Shown here: positions 52,101 to 62,522 of the stretch, piece by piece
Layout: each line of letters opens with the position of its first letter
Numbering within the stretch: position 1 is the stretch's first letter
From: Vibrio aestuarianus
GTDB lineage: Bacteria; Pseudomonadota; Gammaproteobacteria; Enterobacterales; Vibrionaceae
DNA length: 64,000 nt
Direction: 5' to 3'
Assembly: GCF_012395185.1 (NCBI RefSeq)
Contig: NZ_JAAZTU010000002.1
Span: 62,001-126,000 of the forward strand
Program-made: the position numbers and the translations under genes
Notes under the pieces: generated by a model
The model's database searches: none
What the model was told of the DNA's origin: nothing
The model's input: the letters and a program-made list of their open reading frames with translations, nothing else

Positions 52101-52119
52101 AAAAAGAGGTAAACTGAGT

Positions 52120-53136
52120 TTAAGGGCGAGTCACAAAACCTACCGCTTGGTAAGCTTTCTTCAACGTCACTGCAGCACGAGCTGATGCTTTTTCTGCGCC
52201 CGCTTTCATTACTGAATCTAGGTAAGCGCGATCTTCACGAATACGGGCGTACTCAGCTTGTACTGGTTCAAGCATCGCAACCAGAGCTTCACCCACATCT
52301 TTCTTAAATGGTCCGTACATTTCTACGCCTTGATATTGCGCTTCAATTTCAGCAAAGGTTTTACCTGTTGCCGCCGAGTACAAGCTCATTAAGTTCGAAA
52401 TACCCGCTTTACTTTCGGTATCAAAAGCAATACGTGGCGGTGTTTCAGTGTCAGTCTGCGCTTTATTGATCTTCTTAATGATCGATTTTGGATCTTCAAG
52501 CAGAGTAATGACGTTCTTACGGTTATCATCCGACTTCGACATCTTCTTCGTCGCGTCTTGAAGGCTCATTACGCGTGCATTCACTTGTGGGATGTATGGC
52601 TCAGGAATGGTAAAGATTGGGTTTTCTGGGCTGTAGATATTATTAAAGCGTGTCGCGATATCGCGTGCCAGCTCAAGGTGTTGCTTTTGGTCACTGCCTA
52701 CTGGCACTTGATGCGCTCCGTACAGCAGAATATCTGCTGCCATCAGCACTGGATAACCAAATAGCCCCGCATTCACATCATTCGCGTAACGTGCTGATTT
52801 GTCTTTAAACTGAGTCATACGGCTCAGTTCACCCATTTGCGTGTAACAGTTAAGAAGCCAACCCAATTGAGCATGCTCTGGTACATGTGACTGAACAAAT
52901 AGCGTGCTCTTCTTAGGGTCAACACCAACAGCAAGACAAATTGATAATGCGTCTAAGGTTGCTTCATGCAATGCTTTCGGGTCTTGACGAACCGTGACAG
53001 CATGCAGGTCAACCACGCAATATTGGCAATCATAGTCATCTTGCATCTGTTGCCATTGACGTAGAGCACCCAAGTAGTTACCGATACTTAGTTCACCAGA
53101 CGGTTGAACACCACTCAATACAATGGGTTTGCTCAT
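52120..53136 (-). CDS. trpS: Tryptophanyl-tRNA synthetase
   Basis: TrpS charges tRNA-Trp. The 338-residue class-I enzyme has the HIGH-type motif [13 protein letters not shown] near 13-25 and the KMSKS motif ([12 protein letters not shown] near 195). Length matches E. coli (334). It is the last gene of the aroK-aroB-damX-dam-rpe-gph-trpS series, but a strong terminator separates it from gph, so it probably also has its own promoter. Confidence 0.96.
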   Translation of the reverse strand: MSKPIVLSGVQPSGELSIGNYLGALRQWQQMQDDYDCQYCVVDLHAVTVRQDPKALHEATLDALSICLAVGVDPKKSTLFVQSHVPEHAQLGWLLNCYTQMGELSRMTQFKDKSARYANDVNAGLFGYPVLMAADILLYGAHQVPVGSDQKQHLELARDIATRFNNIYSPENPIFTIPEPYIPQVNARVMSLQDATKKMSKSDDNRKNVITLLEDPKSIIKKINKAQTDTETPPRIAFDTESKAGISNLMSLYSAATGKTFAEIEAQYQGVEMYGPFKKDVGEALVAMLEPVQAEYARIREDRAYLDSVMKAGAEKASARAAVTLKKAYQAVGFVTRP

Positions 53137-53186
53137 GGGATGATTTCCTTGTTACTTAAAATGAGATAGGACTGAAAAAGTCTGTT

Positions 53187-53224
53187 AAAAAACCGCGCCA
53201 ATTCAATCAAAGAATTGCGCGGTT
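53187..53224 (-). terminator. Terminator between gph and trpS
   Basis: On the minus strand AACCGCGCAATTC and GAATTGGCGCGGTT pair with one bulged base and are followed by TTTTTT, about 50 bases behind the gph stop. Confidence 0.82.
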
Positions 53225-53274
53225 ATTGCAGTGTACTCATTGACGAGTATTTTACTAGCGTCTTGTGCTAACTT

Positions 53275-53961
53275 TTATGCAGAAACTGGTACTAAATCGA
53301 GCAACTGATCAATACAATCAGCGACATAATCCGGCTTTGAGTCAGAAATAGGCTCACCGTGGTTGTAACCGTAAGTTAAACCAAACGAGAAACAACCTGC
53401 ATTTTTCGCCGCCAAGATATCGTTTTTAGAATCACCCACCATCAGCATATCGCTTGCTGTCATCTGGTGTTTATCCAACAACCAATTGAGCGCCATTGGG
53501 TCGGGTTTTTTGATTGGGAACGTATCACCACCAATAACATCGGCAAAAAAATCCGCAATACCATGCTGCGCCAGTACATCAGGGACAAATTTCGACGGTT
53601 TATTGGTCACCAAAGCCAGTGTGAAACCAGCTTTGTGTAACGCTGCTAAGGTCTCTTTCACCTGTGGATACAAATGGCTAAGCTTGTGACCCGTTTGTTC
53701 ATAGAAGTCATCAAAACGCTCACGAGCGGTCGCTTTAACTTTGTCGCTCAATTCTGGATCGATGGTTAAGCTTTGGCTTAATGAACGAGCAATCAACACA
53801 TCGGCGCCATTGCCAACGTAGTCACGAACTTGTAGCTCAGACACCGCCGGGTAACCTAACGATTGCACCGCTTGGTCAGCAGCAACAGCTAAATCTGGCA
53901 CGCTATCAAGCAGTGTGCCGTCTAAATCAAAGGCAATTAATTTTATTGAGCTTAAAGACAT
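53275..53961 (-). CDS. gph: Phosphoglycolate phosphatase
   Basis: Gph removes phosphate from 2-phosphoglycolate formed in DNA repair. The 228-residue HAD hydrolase has motif I DLDGTLLDS at 12-20, motif II VTNKPSKF near 119 and motif III GDSKNDILAAKNAG near 176. It follows rpe by 80 bases, as in the E. coli dam operon; a weak symmetrical hairpin AAGGGGC / GCCCCTT lies between them. Confidence 0.94.
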   Translation of the reverse strand: MSLSSIKLIAFDLDGTLLDSVPDLAVAADQAVQSLGYPAVSELQVRDYVGNGADVLIARSLSQSLTIDPELSDKVKATARERFDDFYEQTGHKLSHLYPQVKETLAALHKAGFTLALVTNKPSKFVPDVLAQHGIADFFADVIGGDTFPIKKPDPMALNWLLDKHQMTASDMLMVGDSKNDILAAKNAGCFSFGLTYGYNHGEPISDSKPDYVADCIDQLLDLVPVSA

Positions 53962-54041
53962 CTTTATTTCCGAAAATAGGCCAAGGGCAGTAATAGATAA
54001 GGGGCATCAAGCCCCTTTGAATATGGTTATTATTGTGTAAT

Positions 54042-54713
54042 TTAACCTGCGTTAGCTAGCTCTGCACGCATCTTATCAATCACGGCTTTGTAATCAGGCT
54101 CACCGAAAATGGCTGAACCCGCCACAAACATATCAGCCCCCGCTTCAGCGATTTCTTTGATGTTGTCTACCTTCACGCCACCATCGATTTCAAGGCGAAT
54201 ATCTCGGCCAGACTGTTCAATCAATTGACGAACCGCGCGCAGTTTATCCAATGTATGTGGAATGAAGGATTGACCACCAAAACCAGGGTTAACCGACATC
54301 AGCAAAATCATGTCCACTTTATCCATGATAAATTCGAGGTGAGAAAGCGGTGTTGCAGGGTTTAATACCACACCCGCTTTACAGCCGTGTTCTTTAATCA
54401 ATTGCAAAGTGCGATCGACATGATCAGACGCTTCAACGTGGAAAGTAATCATCGAAGCGCCCGCTTTCGCGAAATCGGGGATGATGCGATCAACCGGTTT
54501 TACCATCAAATGCACATCAATCGGTGCCGTAATGCCGTAGTCACGCAGTGCTTTACAAATTGGCGCACCAAATGTCAGGTTAGGCACGTAGTGGTTATCC
54601 ATAACATCAAAGTGAACTACGTCTGCCCCAGCTGCGAGCACTTTTTCAACGTCTTCACCAAGACGCGCAAAATCTGCAGAGAGAATAGATGGGGCAATAA
54701 GGAAATCTTTCAT
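54042..54713 (-). CDS. rpe: Ribulose-phosphate 3-epimerase
   Basis: Rpe interconverts ribulose 5-phosphate and xylulose 5-phosphate in the pentose phosphate pathway. The 223-residue TIM barrel has [16 protein letters not shown] at the start, [16 protein letters not shown] near 34 with metal-binding His and Asp, [10 protein letters not shown] near 142 and [11 protein letters not shown] near 173. It lies 113 bases behind dam. Confidence 0.96.
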   Translation of the reverse strand: MKDFLIAPSILSADFARLGEDVEKVLAAGADVVHFDVMDNHYVPNLTFGAPICKALRDYGITAPIDVHLMVKPVDRIIPDFAKAGASMITFHVEASDHVDRTLQLIKEHGCKAGVVLNPATPLSHLEFIMDKVDMILLMSVNPGFGGQSFIPHTLDKLRAVRQLIEQSGRDIRLEIDGGVKVDNIKEIAEAGADMFVAGSAIFGEPDYKAVIDKMRAELANAG

Positions 54714-54826
54714 ACCTGACCTCTTAGGCTAGTGAGAGCAAAATGCGTGATGAGCAAAATTCGCCCGCAATTCTACCTAAGCTGACGGGGAGATCCTAGC
54801 TTGATGGATGATTTAGGATGTAAATG

Positions 54827-55654
54827 TTAGTCGTGGCTATCATTTGCATTAAATAATGCCAACAGTTCATCCACTTTATTACGCCCAGCCCCATTACGGC
54901 TAATGGTACGTTTGACTTTGACCACGTTAAGCTCAGCGCCGTGATACAAGCGACGAGTTAGCTTGGTGTCATGGTTAGAAATGAGTACTGGCACACCACG
55001 TACTGCCGCTTTTTCTGCAACATCAGCCAATGCGGCTTGATCGTCTAATGAAAATCCATTACCAGCATAAGAGGTAAAGTTGGCGGTGCTAGAAAGCGGA
55101 GCATACGGCGGATCACAATACACTACACACCCTTTACGAGTTCGGCGAAAAGTCTCTTCGTACCCTTCACAAATAAAGGTGGCTTTTTTGGCTTTTTCTG
55201 CAAAAAACTCCAATTCCGCTTCTGGGAAATAGGGTTTTTTGTAAGAACCAAATGGGACATTAAACCCGCCTTTTTTGTTATAACGGCATAGGCCATTAAA
55301 ACCAAAGCGGTTCATGTATAAAAATGCCAAAGATCGATATAGCACATCATCGCTCTGATTAAACTCTTTACGTACATCGAGATAGGCTTCTTTGCGATTA
55401 TTTTCAGCCGTAAACCAACGTTTCGATTCAGTAATATAAAGTTCAGGCTGCTCTTTGAGAAGATTATACAAGTTGATCAGATCTGGGTTGATATCAGCCA
55501 ACAAATACTGTTCGAAATCGGTGTTGAGGAAGATAGAACCCGCGCCGACAAATGGCTCGACCAATTTACGAGCAGGCGGCAGGTGACGTTGAATATCTTC
55601 TACTAGGCCATATTTACCACCAGCCCATTTAAGAAAGGCACGCTGCTTCTTCAT
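54827..55654 (-). CDS. dam: DNA adenine methyltransferase
   Basis: Dam methylates the adenine of GATC and governs mismatch-repair strand choice, replication timing and gene expression; it is essential in V. cholerae because of chromosome 2 replication. The 275-residue alpha-class enzyme starts with FLKWAGGKYGLVEDI, has PFVGAGSIFLN near 34 and the catalytic DPPY in YCDPPYAPLS near 180. It is in the classic place behind damX. Confidence 0.97.
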   Translation of the reverse strand: MKKQRAFLKWAGGKYGLVEDIQRHLPPARKLVEPFVGAGSIFLNTDFEQYLLADINPDLINLYNLLKEQPELYITESKRWFTAENNRKEAYLDVRKEFNQSDDVLYRSLAFLYMNRFGFNGLCRYNKKGGFNVPFGSYKKPYFPEAELEFFAEKAKKATFICEGYEETFRRTRKGCVVYCDPPYAPLSSTANFTSYAGNGFSLDDQAALADVAEKAAVRGVPVLISNHDTKLTRRLYHGAELNVVKVKRTISRNGAGRNKVDELLALFNANDSHD

Positions 55655-55723
55655 TTACTGCTCTATCTTTCAACCACAAAATAAGGCTGCGGAATGTAAC
55701 ATATTTTTGCGCCAAGCTCAGCG

Positions 55724-57223
55724 TTATTTCGCACGTTCAATCTCTCGGTGTACCTGACTTAGCGATTTAGCCCAAGGACCTACCGATTGCAGCGCCTTAG
55801 GTAACGTGGCCACCGCATCACGAGCAAACTGGATCGTTGGGTAGTTATCGTAAGTAATGATGTACCATTCCACGTCATTACGTAATGTTGGGTAAATGCG
55901 TATATTTTCTTTCAATTGGTACTGGTCAATAAACTTCTGCGCCTCTTCTAATGAATTAACAGCCGCTAATTGCAAAGTATAACTGCGAGGAGAAAACGCT
56001 TTTAGTTCGTCTCTTGCAAAAGAAAATGTAATCTTAACCGGAGCAACATTTTGTGTAATCTGTTCTGAAGGTGTTGTGTTCTCTTGCTCATTTTGACGCT
56101 GCGCATCGGCAAGCGCATTATCGATAACCGAGGTATCAACCTTAGTTTGATTACCTTCAAGTAAAGCATCGACAACATCCGATTCAATCACTACACGTTG
56201 TTGATCTTCTTCTGTCACACCAACACTTGCGATACTGTCCATTACATCTGGTGGTAATGCACTTGAATCATCGATTGCGCCAACATAACTAGGATCAGTA
56301 GGTGTATCTGAACTGCCCGAGGCTGTCTCTGCCGGCTCTGTCGCGATCTTATTGTCCGTATCGGTTGCAGCAATGGCTAAGGTTGGGATCACCGTTTGTT
56401 CAACGTTGCTAGCGGTTTGCTGCGCTTCGTCCCCCGGAGTCGGTTGATTCAATAGCCACCAATAACCACCGCCAATCACAACTAATAACAACACAACCAA
56501 AGCGGCAATTTTGGCTGGAGAGCCAATAATAGAGCGGATAATAATCCTTCTTTCCATTTTCTGTTCTCCTAATGCCATAATTTCCCCCGGTACTCGTTTT
56601 ACTTTCTTGTAAGCATTACGAATACGACGTTCCATATTGTCTTCAACGTAGCGCATTACCAAATTTTCGAATAGGCGATCCGCTTCTTCATTGGTCAGCG
56701 GTTCAATTTCAAGCTCAACAGGTTTTTGCTCTTGCCCATAGCTCAGACGCGTTAAAAGTGCATCAAGGCTATTGGCTTGTGCAAATAAGACCACGTTAAT
56801 CGTCCATAGCGGATTAGATTGTGCTTCTAACACTAACATCCACAATTCAGAAATAAGCGCTTCCGACAATAAATGAGCATCGTCGACAACAATCACCACA
56901 TCACAGCCGCCACCATCCAGTAGATGAGTCAGGCTCTCAGCAAGTGAATCATGAGGATTAAATAAGGGACCGGAGACGATCTGAGTGAGAATGGTCGCGC
57001 GACGCTGCTGTTCATCTTGATTAGGATGGCACGATAACAGTGATTGGTTTTTATCTTCCGCCCACGCTTCAAGATATCGCTGAGCAAGCCATGATTTGCC
57101 ATAGCCTTGGCCACCACCAACCGTAATAACATTAGAACCAAAATTAGTTAAAAGCTGCAAACGTTCTAGCAGCTCTACTTGAGAATCTAATTCTAATACT
57201 CGTAACTCATGCGCCAAACTCAT
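55724..57223 (-). CDS. damX: DamX-type protein: AAA ATPase domain, membrane segment and SPOR domain
   Basis: DamX is a septal-ring protein of cell division whose SPOR domain binds denuded glycan. The 499-residue product has an N-terminal ExeA-like AAA ATPase domain with Walker A GGGQGYGKS (36-44) and Walker B VVIVVDDAH (109-117), one membrane segment at about 237-258, a long acidic, Thr/Ser-rich linker (about 260-395), and a C-terminal SPOR domain from about 410 (YTLQLAAVNSLEEAQKFIDQ). The intact-looking P-loop is notable, since the E. coli N-terminal region is generally described by its SPOR function. It lies between aroB and dam. Confidence 0.9.
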   Translation of the reverse strand: MSLAHELRVLELDSQVELLERLQLLTNFGSNVITVGGGQGYGKSWLAQRYLEAWAEDKNQSLLSCHPNQDEQQRRATILTQIVSGPLFNPHDSLAESLTHLLDGGGCDVVIVVDDAHLLSEALISELWMLVLEAQSNPLWTINVVLFAQANSLDALLTRLSYGQEQKPVELEIEPLTNEEADRLFENLVMRYVEDNMERRIRNAYKKVKRVPGEIMALGEQKMERRIIIRSIIGSPAKIAALVVLLLVVIGGGYWWLLNQPTPGDEAQQTASNVEQTVIPTLAIAATDTDNKIATEPAETASGSSDTPTDPSYVGAIDDSSALPPDVMDSIASVGVTEEDQQRVVIESDVVDALLEGNQTKVDTSVIDNALADAQRQNEQENTTPSEQITQNVAPVKITFSFARDELKAFSPRSYTLQLAAVNSLEEAQKFIDQYQLKENIRIYPTLRNDVEWYIITYDNYPTIQFARDAVATLPKALQSVGPWAKSLSQVHREIERAK

Positions 57224-57271
57224 TAGGCCATCCTACTGACAAACAATGATCAAATTTGTATCAATGAAGAT

Positions 57272-58369
57272 CTATAGCGTGCGGCAGAAGTCTATCGCTT
57301 GTTCAATAATGGCTTCCGGTACACCTTTCACGACTTCTGAAGTACCGATACTCGTCGGCAACACCAAACGCAATTCACCTGAAAGCACTTTTTTATCACG
57401 CATCATATGACGCATAAAGTCAGCAAAAGACATGCTTTGCGGTGTATGCACTGGTAACTTCGCTTTCTTGAGTATAGAAATAATTCGCTCAACTTGCTGC
57501 TCATCAATCAAACCTTGCAGTTGAGCCGTTTTTGCCGCCATTACCGTACCTGAAGATACCGCTTCACCGTGCAGCCAATTACCATAACCCAGCTCAGCCT
57601 CGATCGCATGACCAAATGTATGACCCAGGTTCAATAACGCACGAATTCCTGACTCTTTTTCATCTTGAGCCACAACATCCGCTTTAATTTGGCAACAACG
57701 AGCAATCGCATACGCCAGTGCTTTTTCATCTAAAGCGTATAATTTGTCTAGGTTTTCTTCTAACCAAACAAAGAAATCATAATCGTAAATAATGCCATAC
57801 TTGATCACCTCAGCCATACCCGCAGAAAATTCGCGTTCAGGCAAAGTGGATAAGCATTGTGTATCGATAATCACCGCTTTAGGTTGATAAAAAGCACCAA
57901 TCATATTCTTGCCCAAGGGATGATTGACTGCGGTTTTTCCACCGACAGAAGAATCAACTTGAGAAAGTAACGTGGTTGGAACCTGAATGAAATCAACGCC
58001 GCGTTGGTAGCATGAGGAAGCAAAACCGACTAAGTCACCAATAACTCCACCGCCGAGTGCAATAATCACAACGTCTCGGCTGTAATTACCTTCTAAAAGG
58101 TAACTCATTACAGTGTTAAAGGTATCTAAGGTTTTGTACTGCTCACCATCTGGCAGTTCAAGCAAAGAAGCCTGACAACCATAATGCTCAAGAAGCGCTA
58201 AAATTTTTGCTGCATACAAAGGGGCAACCGTAACATTGCTGATCACGACTACTTTTTGTTTTGCAGAGAGGAAAGAAAGGAGGGCCGGATCATTAAATAA
58301 TCCGGCGCCAATTGAGATTGGGTAGCTACGCTCATCTAAACTGACCGTAATCCGTTCCATGGTTTGCAC
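57272..58369 (-). CDS. aroB: 3-dehydroquinate synthase
   Basis: AroB converts DAHP to 3-dehydroquinate in the shikimate pathway using NAD and a divalent metal. The 365 residues contain [20 protein letters not shown] near 105, [20 protein letters not shown] near 143 and the metal-binding [22 protein letters not shown] segment near 248. It follows aroK by 15 bases. Confidence 0.96.
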   Translation of the reverse strand: MQTMERITVSLDERSYPISIGAGLFNDPALLSFLSAKQKVVVISNVTVAPLYAAKILALLEHYGCQASLLELPDGEQYKTLDTFNTVMSYLLEGNYSRDVVIIALGGGVIGDLVGFASSCYQRGVDFIQVPTTLLSQVDSSVGGKTAVNHPLGKNMIGAFYQPKAVIIDTQCLSTLPEREFSAGMAEVIKYGIIYDYDFFVWLEENLDKLYALDEKALAYAIARCCQIKADVVAQDEKESGIRALLNLGHTFGHAIEAELGYGNWLHGEAVSSGTVMAAKTAQLQGLIDEQQVERIISILKKAKLPVHTPQSMSFADFMRHMMRDKKVLSGELRLVLPTSIGTSEVVKGVPEAIIEQAIDFCRTL

Positions 58370-58384
58370 TCCAAAATAAAGAAC

Positions 58385-58906
58385 TTAAGAACGTTCTTCT
58401 AGCATTTTTACGATCTCGTTGGCTACCACTTTTGCACTTTGATCGTCGGTACGAACGGTGAAATCTGCGACTTCGTCGTAAAGGTCATTACGCTCACCGG
58501 CCAAAGATTCTAAGACTTCACGTGGATTGTCTGTTTGAAGCAATGGACGTTTTTTGTCACGGTTCGTACGTGCAAGTTGTTTTTCAATCGTCGTTTCAAG
58601 GTAGACCACAATACCACGAGCAGATAAACGATTACGGTTCTCTTTACTCTTAACAGAGCCACCGCCTGTTGCGAGTACAATACCTTGTTTCTCGGTTAGG
58701 TCATTAATTACAGCTTCCTCACGTTTACGGAAGCCCTCTTCACCTTCGACGTCAAATACCCAAGCGATATCTGCGCCTGTACGCTCTTCAATGACTGTAT
58801 CAGAGTCTAAAAACTCCATATGCAGTTGTTGAGCAAGGTGTCTACCAATTGTACTTTTGCCGGCACCCATCGGGCCAACAAGGAAAATATTGCGTTTCTC
58901 AGCCAT
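58385..58906 (-). CDS. aroK: Shikimate kinase I
   Basis: AroK phosphorylates shikimate. The 173-residue kinase has the P-loop GPMGAGKST at 11-19, the Asp-rich [20 protein letters not shown] segment near 33 and [13 protein letters not shown] near 79. It heads the aroK-aroB-damX-dam-rpe-gph operon. Confidence 0.96.
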   Translation of the reverse strand: MAEKRNIFLVGPMGAGKSTIGRHLAQQLHMEFLDSDTVIEERTGADIAWVFDVEGEEGFRKREEAVINDLTEKQGIVLATGGGSVKSKENRNRLSARGIVVYLETTIEKQLARTNRDKKRPLLQTDNPREVLESLAGERNDLYDEVADFTVRTDDQSAKVVANEIVKMLEERS

Positions 58907-58961
58907 GTTTAGCAGTAATTTACAACGTTAATTCAATGACATCGCCACAAGATAGGCCAGT

Positions 58962-58967
58962 ATTATA
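58962..58967 (-). promoter_or_regulatory. Candidate -10 of the aroK operon promoter
   Basis: A perfect TATAAT lies on the minus strand about 56 bases before aroK. The -35 region (GCCACA at 17-base spacing) is poor, so an activator or another spacing may be involved. The pilQ end is 120 bases upstream, with no clear terminator between. Confidence 0.4.
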
Positions 58968-59092
58968 CTAACCGTTACTATGTCTGTGGCACCTATTCCT
59001 CACAGATAATTCGTGATAAGACCCGAAATTATCTAGATATGGTGGCACTAATGCAACTTTATTTTTTAATCAAGGGCAATATCGTCAGTAAG

Positions 59093-60784
59093 TTATTGAA
59101 TGACAACCTTGGGAGTCACAAAAATAAGTAGCTCACTTTTGCCCACCTGTTCATAAGAACGACGGAATAAAACACCGAGTAAAGGCAAGTCCCCCAACAG
59201 CGGTACTTTATCAACCGTATTACTAATGCTGTGTTGAAATATCCCACCCAAAACAACGGTTTCACCATTATTAACCAGTACTTGTGTGCCAATACGCTGT
59301 GTGTTGATGGCTACCGCTTCTCCTGTACCCGTTTTGACCACTTCCCCTGGTCTATCTTGAGTCACACTCAAATCCAACACTAAACGGTTGTCTGGAGTGA
59401 TTTGTGGTGTGACTTTTAGGCTCAGCACTGCTTTTTTAAAAGAAACGCTGGTTGCCCCGCTAGAGGAGGATTCGAGATAAGGAATTTCTGTCCCTTGTTC
59501 GATATAGGCCGGTTTTTTATTGGTAGTGATCAAACGAGGACTCGAAATAATTTCTGCTTTTGATTCGCGCTGTAGGGCTGAAAGCTCTAAATCCAACAAC
59601 AAATCAGACCCAAGCTTCGCCACCTGAAAAGCGATACTTGAGGCATTAGCTGATGTTGCGGCAAGGTTTACATTCAAAAAATCATCAACTGGCAATGTAC
59701 TTTCATTTAACAAACTGGCTTGGAACAAATTACTTTCAATACTTCCTCCTACCGTGTTGTCACCATTGGTCGATGTAAAACCCCAACGCACACCGAGTTC
59801 ATCTAAGTTACCTTCATTGACGGCCACAATTCTTGCTTCGATTTGCACTTGTTTCACCGGAATATCAAGTGCTGCGATAATGTGCCGAATTACACTAATA
59901 TTATCGGGAAGCTCGCGGATTAGTAGCGAGTTTGTTCGTTCATCAACGCTAATTGAACCGCGCTGAGAAAGCATGCTCAGGGGACCTTCGCCACCGATCA
60001 TTTCGGCAATATCCGATGCTTTAGCAAAGTTAATATTAATAATCTCAGAGTGAAGATCCCCTAACTCTTCAGCCAAACGTGCTTTCTCTAATTGCTGCTT
60101 TTCTCTACTGTCTAATTCCTGCTTAGGAGCTACTATAATCACATTGCCCTCAACGCGCTTATCTAACCCTTTAACTTGTAAAATAATATCAAGGACTTGC
60201 TGCCAGGGTACACCATCAAGGCGCAGTGTCAGGTTGCCAACAACCGAGTCAGACACCACTAAATTGAACTCGTTATAGTCCGCGATAAGTTGCAACACAC
60301 TACGCACAGGAATGTCTTGGAAGTTAATCGAAATTAATTTGCCTTCGGCTGCCAATAGTTGTTTATTTTGTGGCGCTTCTTCTTGAGTGAGTGGACTCAT
60401 GACCACCTCAAGATACTTTCCCTTTAAACGGTAATCGTACTGGTATTGACCATTGATGGTAACCAATAACTGTGTGTTCGATTCTTTACGAAAGACCTCT
60501 ATGCTTTCCACTAACGTTGCAAAATCTTGCACATCCAATACAGATAGCTTTTCGTCTAGCACCTTGGTTTCGAGTAATTCAATGCTTAGGCCTTTTGTCG
60601 CTTTTTGCACATTAACCACTACCGATGGCGAGACAAGCTCAACAATCAATACCGCCTCTTGGTTTTTATTGACTCGAAAATCGATATGCTTGAGTTCATT
60701 ATGCAACTGAGCCTGTGCAGCAATACTTAGGCTAACCATACTCAAAAGCAGGCTGCATAGAAGACCCCGAAAGACCATGACCAT
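59093..60784 (-). CDS. pilQ: Type IV pilus secretin PilQ
   Basis: PilQ forms the outer-membrane pore through which type IV pili (in vibrios the MSHA-independent DNA-uptake/PilA pilus) pass. The 563 residues show a signal peptide (about 1-24), an AMIN-like domain (about 30-125), STN/N0 domain (ISINFQDIPVRSVLQLIADY near 150), an N1 domain (about 245-310), and the secretin core (about 380-563) with PRLITTNKKPAYIEQGTEIP near 415 and LGGIFQHS near 510. Only one AMIN domain is seen. The ATG at 60778 is an alternative start. It ends the pilMNOPQ operon. Confidence 0.95.
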   Translation of the reverse strand: MVMVFRGLLCSLLLSMVSLSIAAQAQLHNELKHIDFRVNKNQEAVLIVELVSPSVVVNVQKATKGLSIELLETKVLDEKLSVLDVQDFATLVESIEVFRKESNTQLLVTINGQYQYDYRLKGKYLEVVMSPLTQEEAPQNKQLLAAEGKLISINFQDIPVRSVLQLIADYNEFNLVVSDSVVGNLTLRLDGVPWQQVLDIILQVKGLDKRVEGNVIIVAPKQELDSREKQQLEKARLAEELGDLHSEIININFAKASDIAEMIGGEGPLSMLSQRGSISVDERTNSLLIRELPDNISVIRHIIAALDIPVKQVQIEARIVAVNEGNLDELGVRWGFTSTNGDNTVGGSIESNLFQASLLNESTLPVDDFLNVNLAATSANASSIAFQVAKLGSDLLLDLELSALQRESKAEIISSPRLITTNKKPAYIEQGTEIPYLESSSSGATSVSFKKAVLSLKVTPQITPDNRLVLDLSVTQDRPGEVVKTGTGEAVAINTQRIGTQVLVNNGETVVLGGIFQHSISNTVDKVPLLGDLPLLGVLFRRSYEQVGKSELLIFVTPKVVIQ

Positions 60785-60828
60785 CTGTATATAATCCTTT
60801 ATTTTTAATTGATTTGATTCACTGTCTA

Positions 60829-61347
60829 TTACAGAGCCAATTTGACATTGCGTTTATTCCAACAGCCCAAACCATCTGGCACGATTTCATTAATGAGTAA
60901 GTAATTAGCGTCGACACGGGTCACCTTGCCATGATTTTCACCTACATATTGCCCGGCTTTAATTATGACCACATTGCCTTGCGGGGTCTGTATCAAAGCG
61001 GATACCGAACCATCGCGGCTCATCAATCCTTTTAGCCTCAGTTCGCTCAAAGTGTAACGCTCAAGCAAACCACTTCTTGAACGACTTGGCGGTTGCCAAC
61101 AATCAGCTTTCGCCGTTGGGTGGTTCGCCACTATAGCCTCAGGAGGCAACAGAAAAGGTTCGCGGCCTGCACGCTGCTCATAGCGTGCCACGTTCAATGG
61201 AATCAACGGTTTTAGTTCTGCCGTCTCTTTTAACGCTTGACCTTCCACTTGCGAGACATAATCACTCAGCGAATCTTGATTGGCTTTACAGCCAACCAAC
61301 CCACTGAACATGAGAAAAAACACCACCCAAAACCTATTGAATTCCAT
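60829..61347 (-). CDS. pilP: Type IV pilus assembly lipoprotein PilP
   Basis: PilP links the inner-membrane PilMNO complex to PilQ. From ATG 61347 (MEFNRFWVVFFLMFSGLVGC) it has 172 residues with a lipobox LVGC, so Cys20 would be lipidated. The HR-domain fold follows, with LRLKGLMSRDGSVSALIQTP near 105 and VIIKAGQYVGENHGKV near 127. The open frame runs 53 codons further upstream, but that would lose the lipoprotein signal. It overlaps pilO by 14 bases. Confidence 0.93.
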   Translation of the reverse strand: MEFNRFWVVFFLMFSGLVGCKANQDSLSDYVSQVEGQALKETAELKPLIPLNVARYEQRAGREPFLLPPEAIVANHPTAKADCWQPPSRSRSGLLERYTLSELRLKGLMSRDGSVSALIQTPQGNVVIIKAGQYVGENHGKVTRVDANYLLINEIVPDGLGCWNKRNVKLAL

Positions 61348-61927
61348 CGTCAACCTCAGGCTTAAACTGATAGGTATAGGCACGTACCCTAAAATGCAGC
61401 GTGCTACTTTCCTGACTAACTCTCTGCCAATCAGCATCATCAAAATTGATGATGCGCGGCAACTTGGCAATTGCTTGTGAAAATTCACCAATATCGTGAT
61501 AGTCACCAGTCAACTCGATATTCAAAGGCAAGCGGTATAAGAAATCTTGATTTTGCTTTTCACCCCAATCAATGCGAGTAAATGTCAGTGAGCTTTCTAA
61601 CCCTAATTGATTAACCGCAGCCAACATACTGGCTAACTCCTGTTGCACGGGTAACTGGCGTAGTAAAAAATCATAGCGTAGAGCCAATTCATCAAGCTGA
61701 GCTTGCAAGTACGGTAGAGTTGCCGCTTTACTTGCTTTTATCTTTAGTGTCGTTTTTAGCAGCGGCTCTTGCTGCTTTAAAAGCTGTAATTGATCATTTT
61801 TAGGCATCAAATAAAACCAAGCACCGATGCCTTGGAGAATCAGTATCAACAGTACAATCACAAGTAACTGAGGTAACAAAGGCCATTCTGTTATCTCATC
61901 TAAATCCAAATCTTGAAAACTAACCAC
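61334..61927 (-). CDS. pilO: Type IV pilus inner-membrane assembly protein PilO
   Basis: PilO pairs with PilN in the inner membrane. From a GTG at 61927 the product has 197 residues: a short cytoplasmic part, one membrane segment at about 20-42 (LVIVLLILILQGIGAWFYL), a coiled coil, and a ferredoxin-like periplasmic domain. I prefer this GTG because GGGAGG lies 5 nt upstream; it overlaps the pilN stop by 8 bases. The in-frame ATG at 61942 is the alternative. The open frame continues still further upstream, but with no site. Confidence 0.88.
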   Translation of the reverse strand: MVSFQDLDLDEITEWPLLPQLLVIVLLILILQGIGAWFYLMPKNDQLQLLKQQEPLLKTTLKIKASKAATLPYLQAQLDELALRYDFLLRQLPVQQELASMLAAVNQLGLESSLTFTRIDWGEKQNQDFLYRLPLNIELTGDYHDIGEFSQAIAKLPRIINFDDADWQRVSQESSTLHFRVRAYTYQFKPEVDDGIQ

Positions 61928-62522
61928 GCCGACCTCCCTCATTGGTGCTCTCCATTGAAGGGCGGCTATTCGGTGTAGGAGCATGAAACATAAAAGAGAG
62001 ACTAAATGTCTGGAACGCTTTACCAAATCGTTGCTTACCATGCACTATCGAATGCATTTCCACTTCAGCTAATAACGGTGATTTTTCTAAATTGTCTAAC
62101 ATAGTGGCCAAGCGCGCTGTACTATCACCAATACCCATCACTTCAATTTTTTGCCCCTGCATTTTGAGCTTATCAATATAAACGCCTTCAGGTATCAACT
62201 GCGGCATCAGGTTCATCAACTGAGTGGTTGTATTGCGCTGCCGCTGTAAAGACTCGACCACAGACAAACGAGTCAATAATGCCTTGTGTTCTTGTTCGGT
62301 CAGTTTTAAAGCATTAATTTGTGTATCGAGCTTTTGAATATAGTGATTGAGGTAATCTAAACGCGACTGCTGATACAGCGCTTGATCCGTAAGATAAAGA
62401 CTAATCCCCCACTGAATACCTAACGCGCATATAACTCCTAGCATCGTCAGTCCAATAAAGCGGCGCTGATGTGCAGCTCTTTGTTGTTCACGCCAAGGCA
62501 ATAAGTTAATACGCTGCAACAT
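61920..62522 (-). CDS. pilN: Type IV pilus inner-membrane assembly protein PilN
   Basis: From ATG 62522 the 200-residue protein starts MLQRINLLPWREQQRAAHQR; the INLLPWR motif is the part that PilM binds. One membrane segment lies at about 22-42, followed by coiled coil and a periplasmic domain. GGGAG is 7 nt before the ATG. It overlaps pilM by 17 bases and pilO by 8. Confidence 0.92.
   Translation of the reverse strand: MLQRINLLPWREQQRAAHQRRFIGLTMLGVICALGIQWGISLYLTDQALYQQSRLDYLNHYIQKLDTQINALKLTEQEHKALLTRLSVVESLQRQRNTTTQLMNLMPQLIPEGVYIDKLKMQGQKIEVMGIGDSTARLATMLDNLEKSPLLAEVEMHSIVHGKQRFGKAFQTFSLSFMFHAPTPNSRPSMESTNEGGRRG

Noticed and set aside
53999..54021. Hairpin AAGGGGC/GCCCCTT between rpe and gph as a terminator
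   Set aside because: No U-tract on either strand; rpe and gph are usually co-transcribed.
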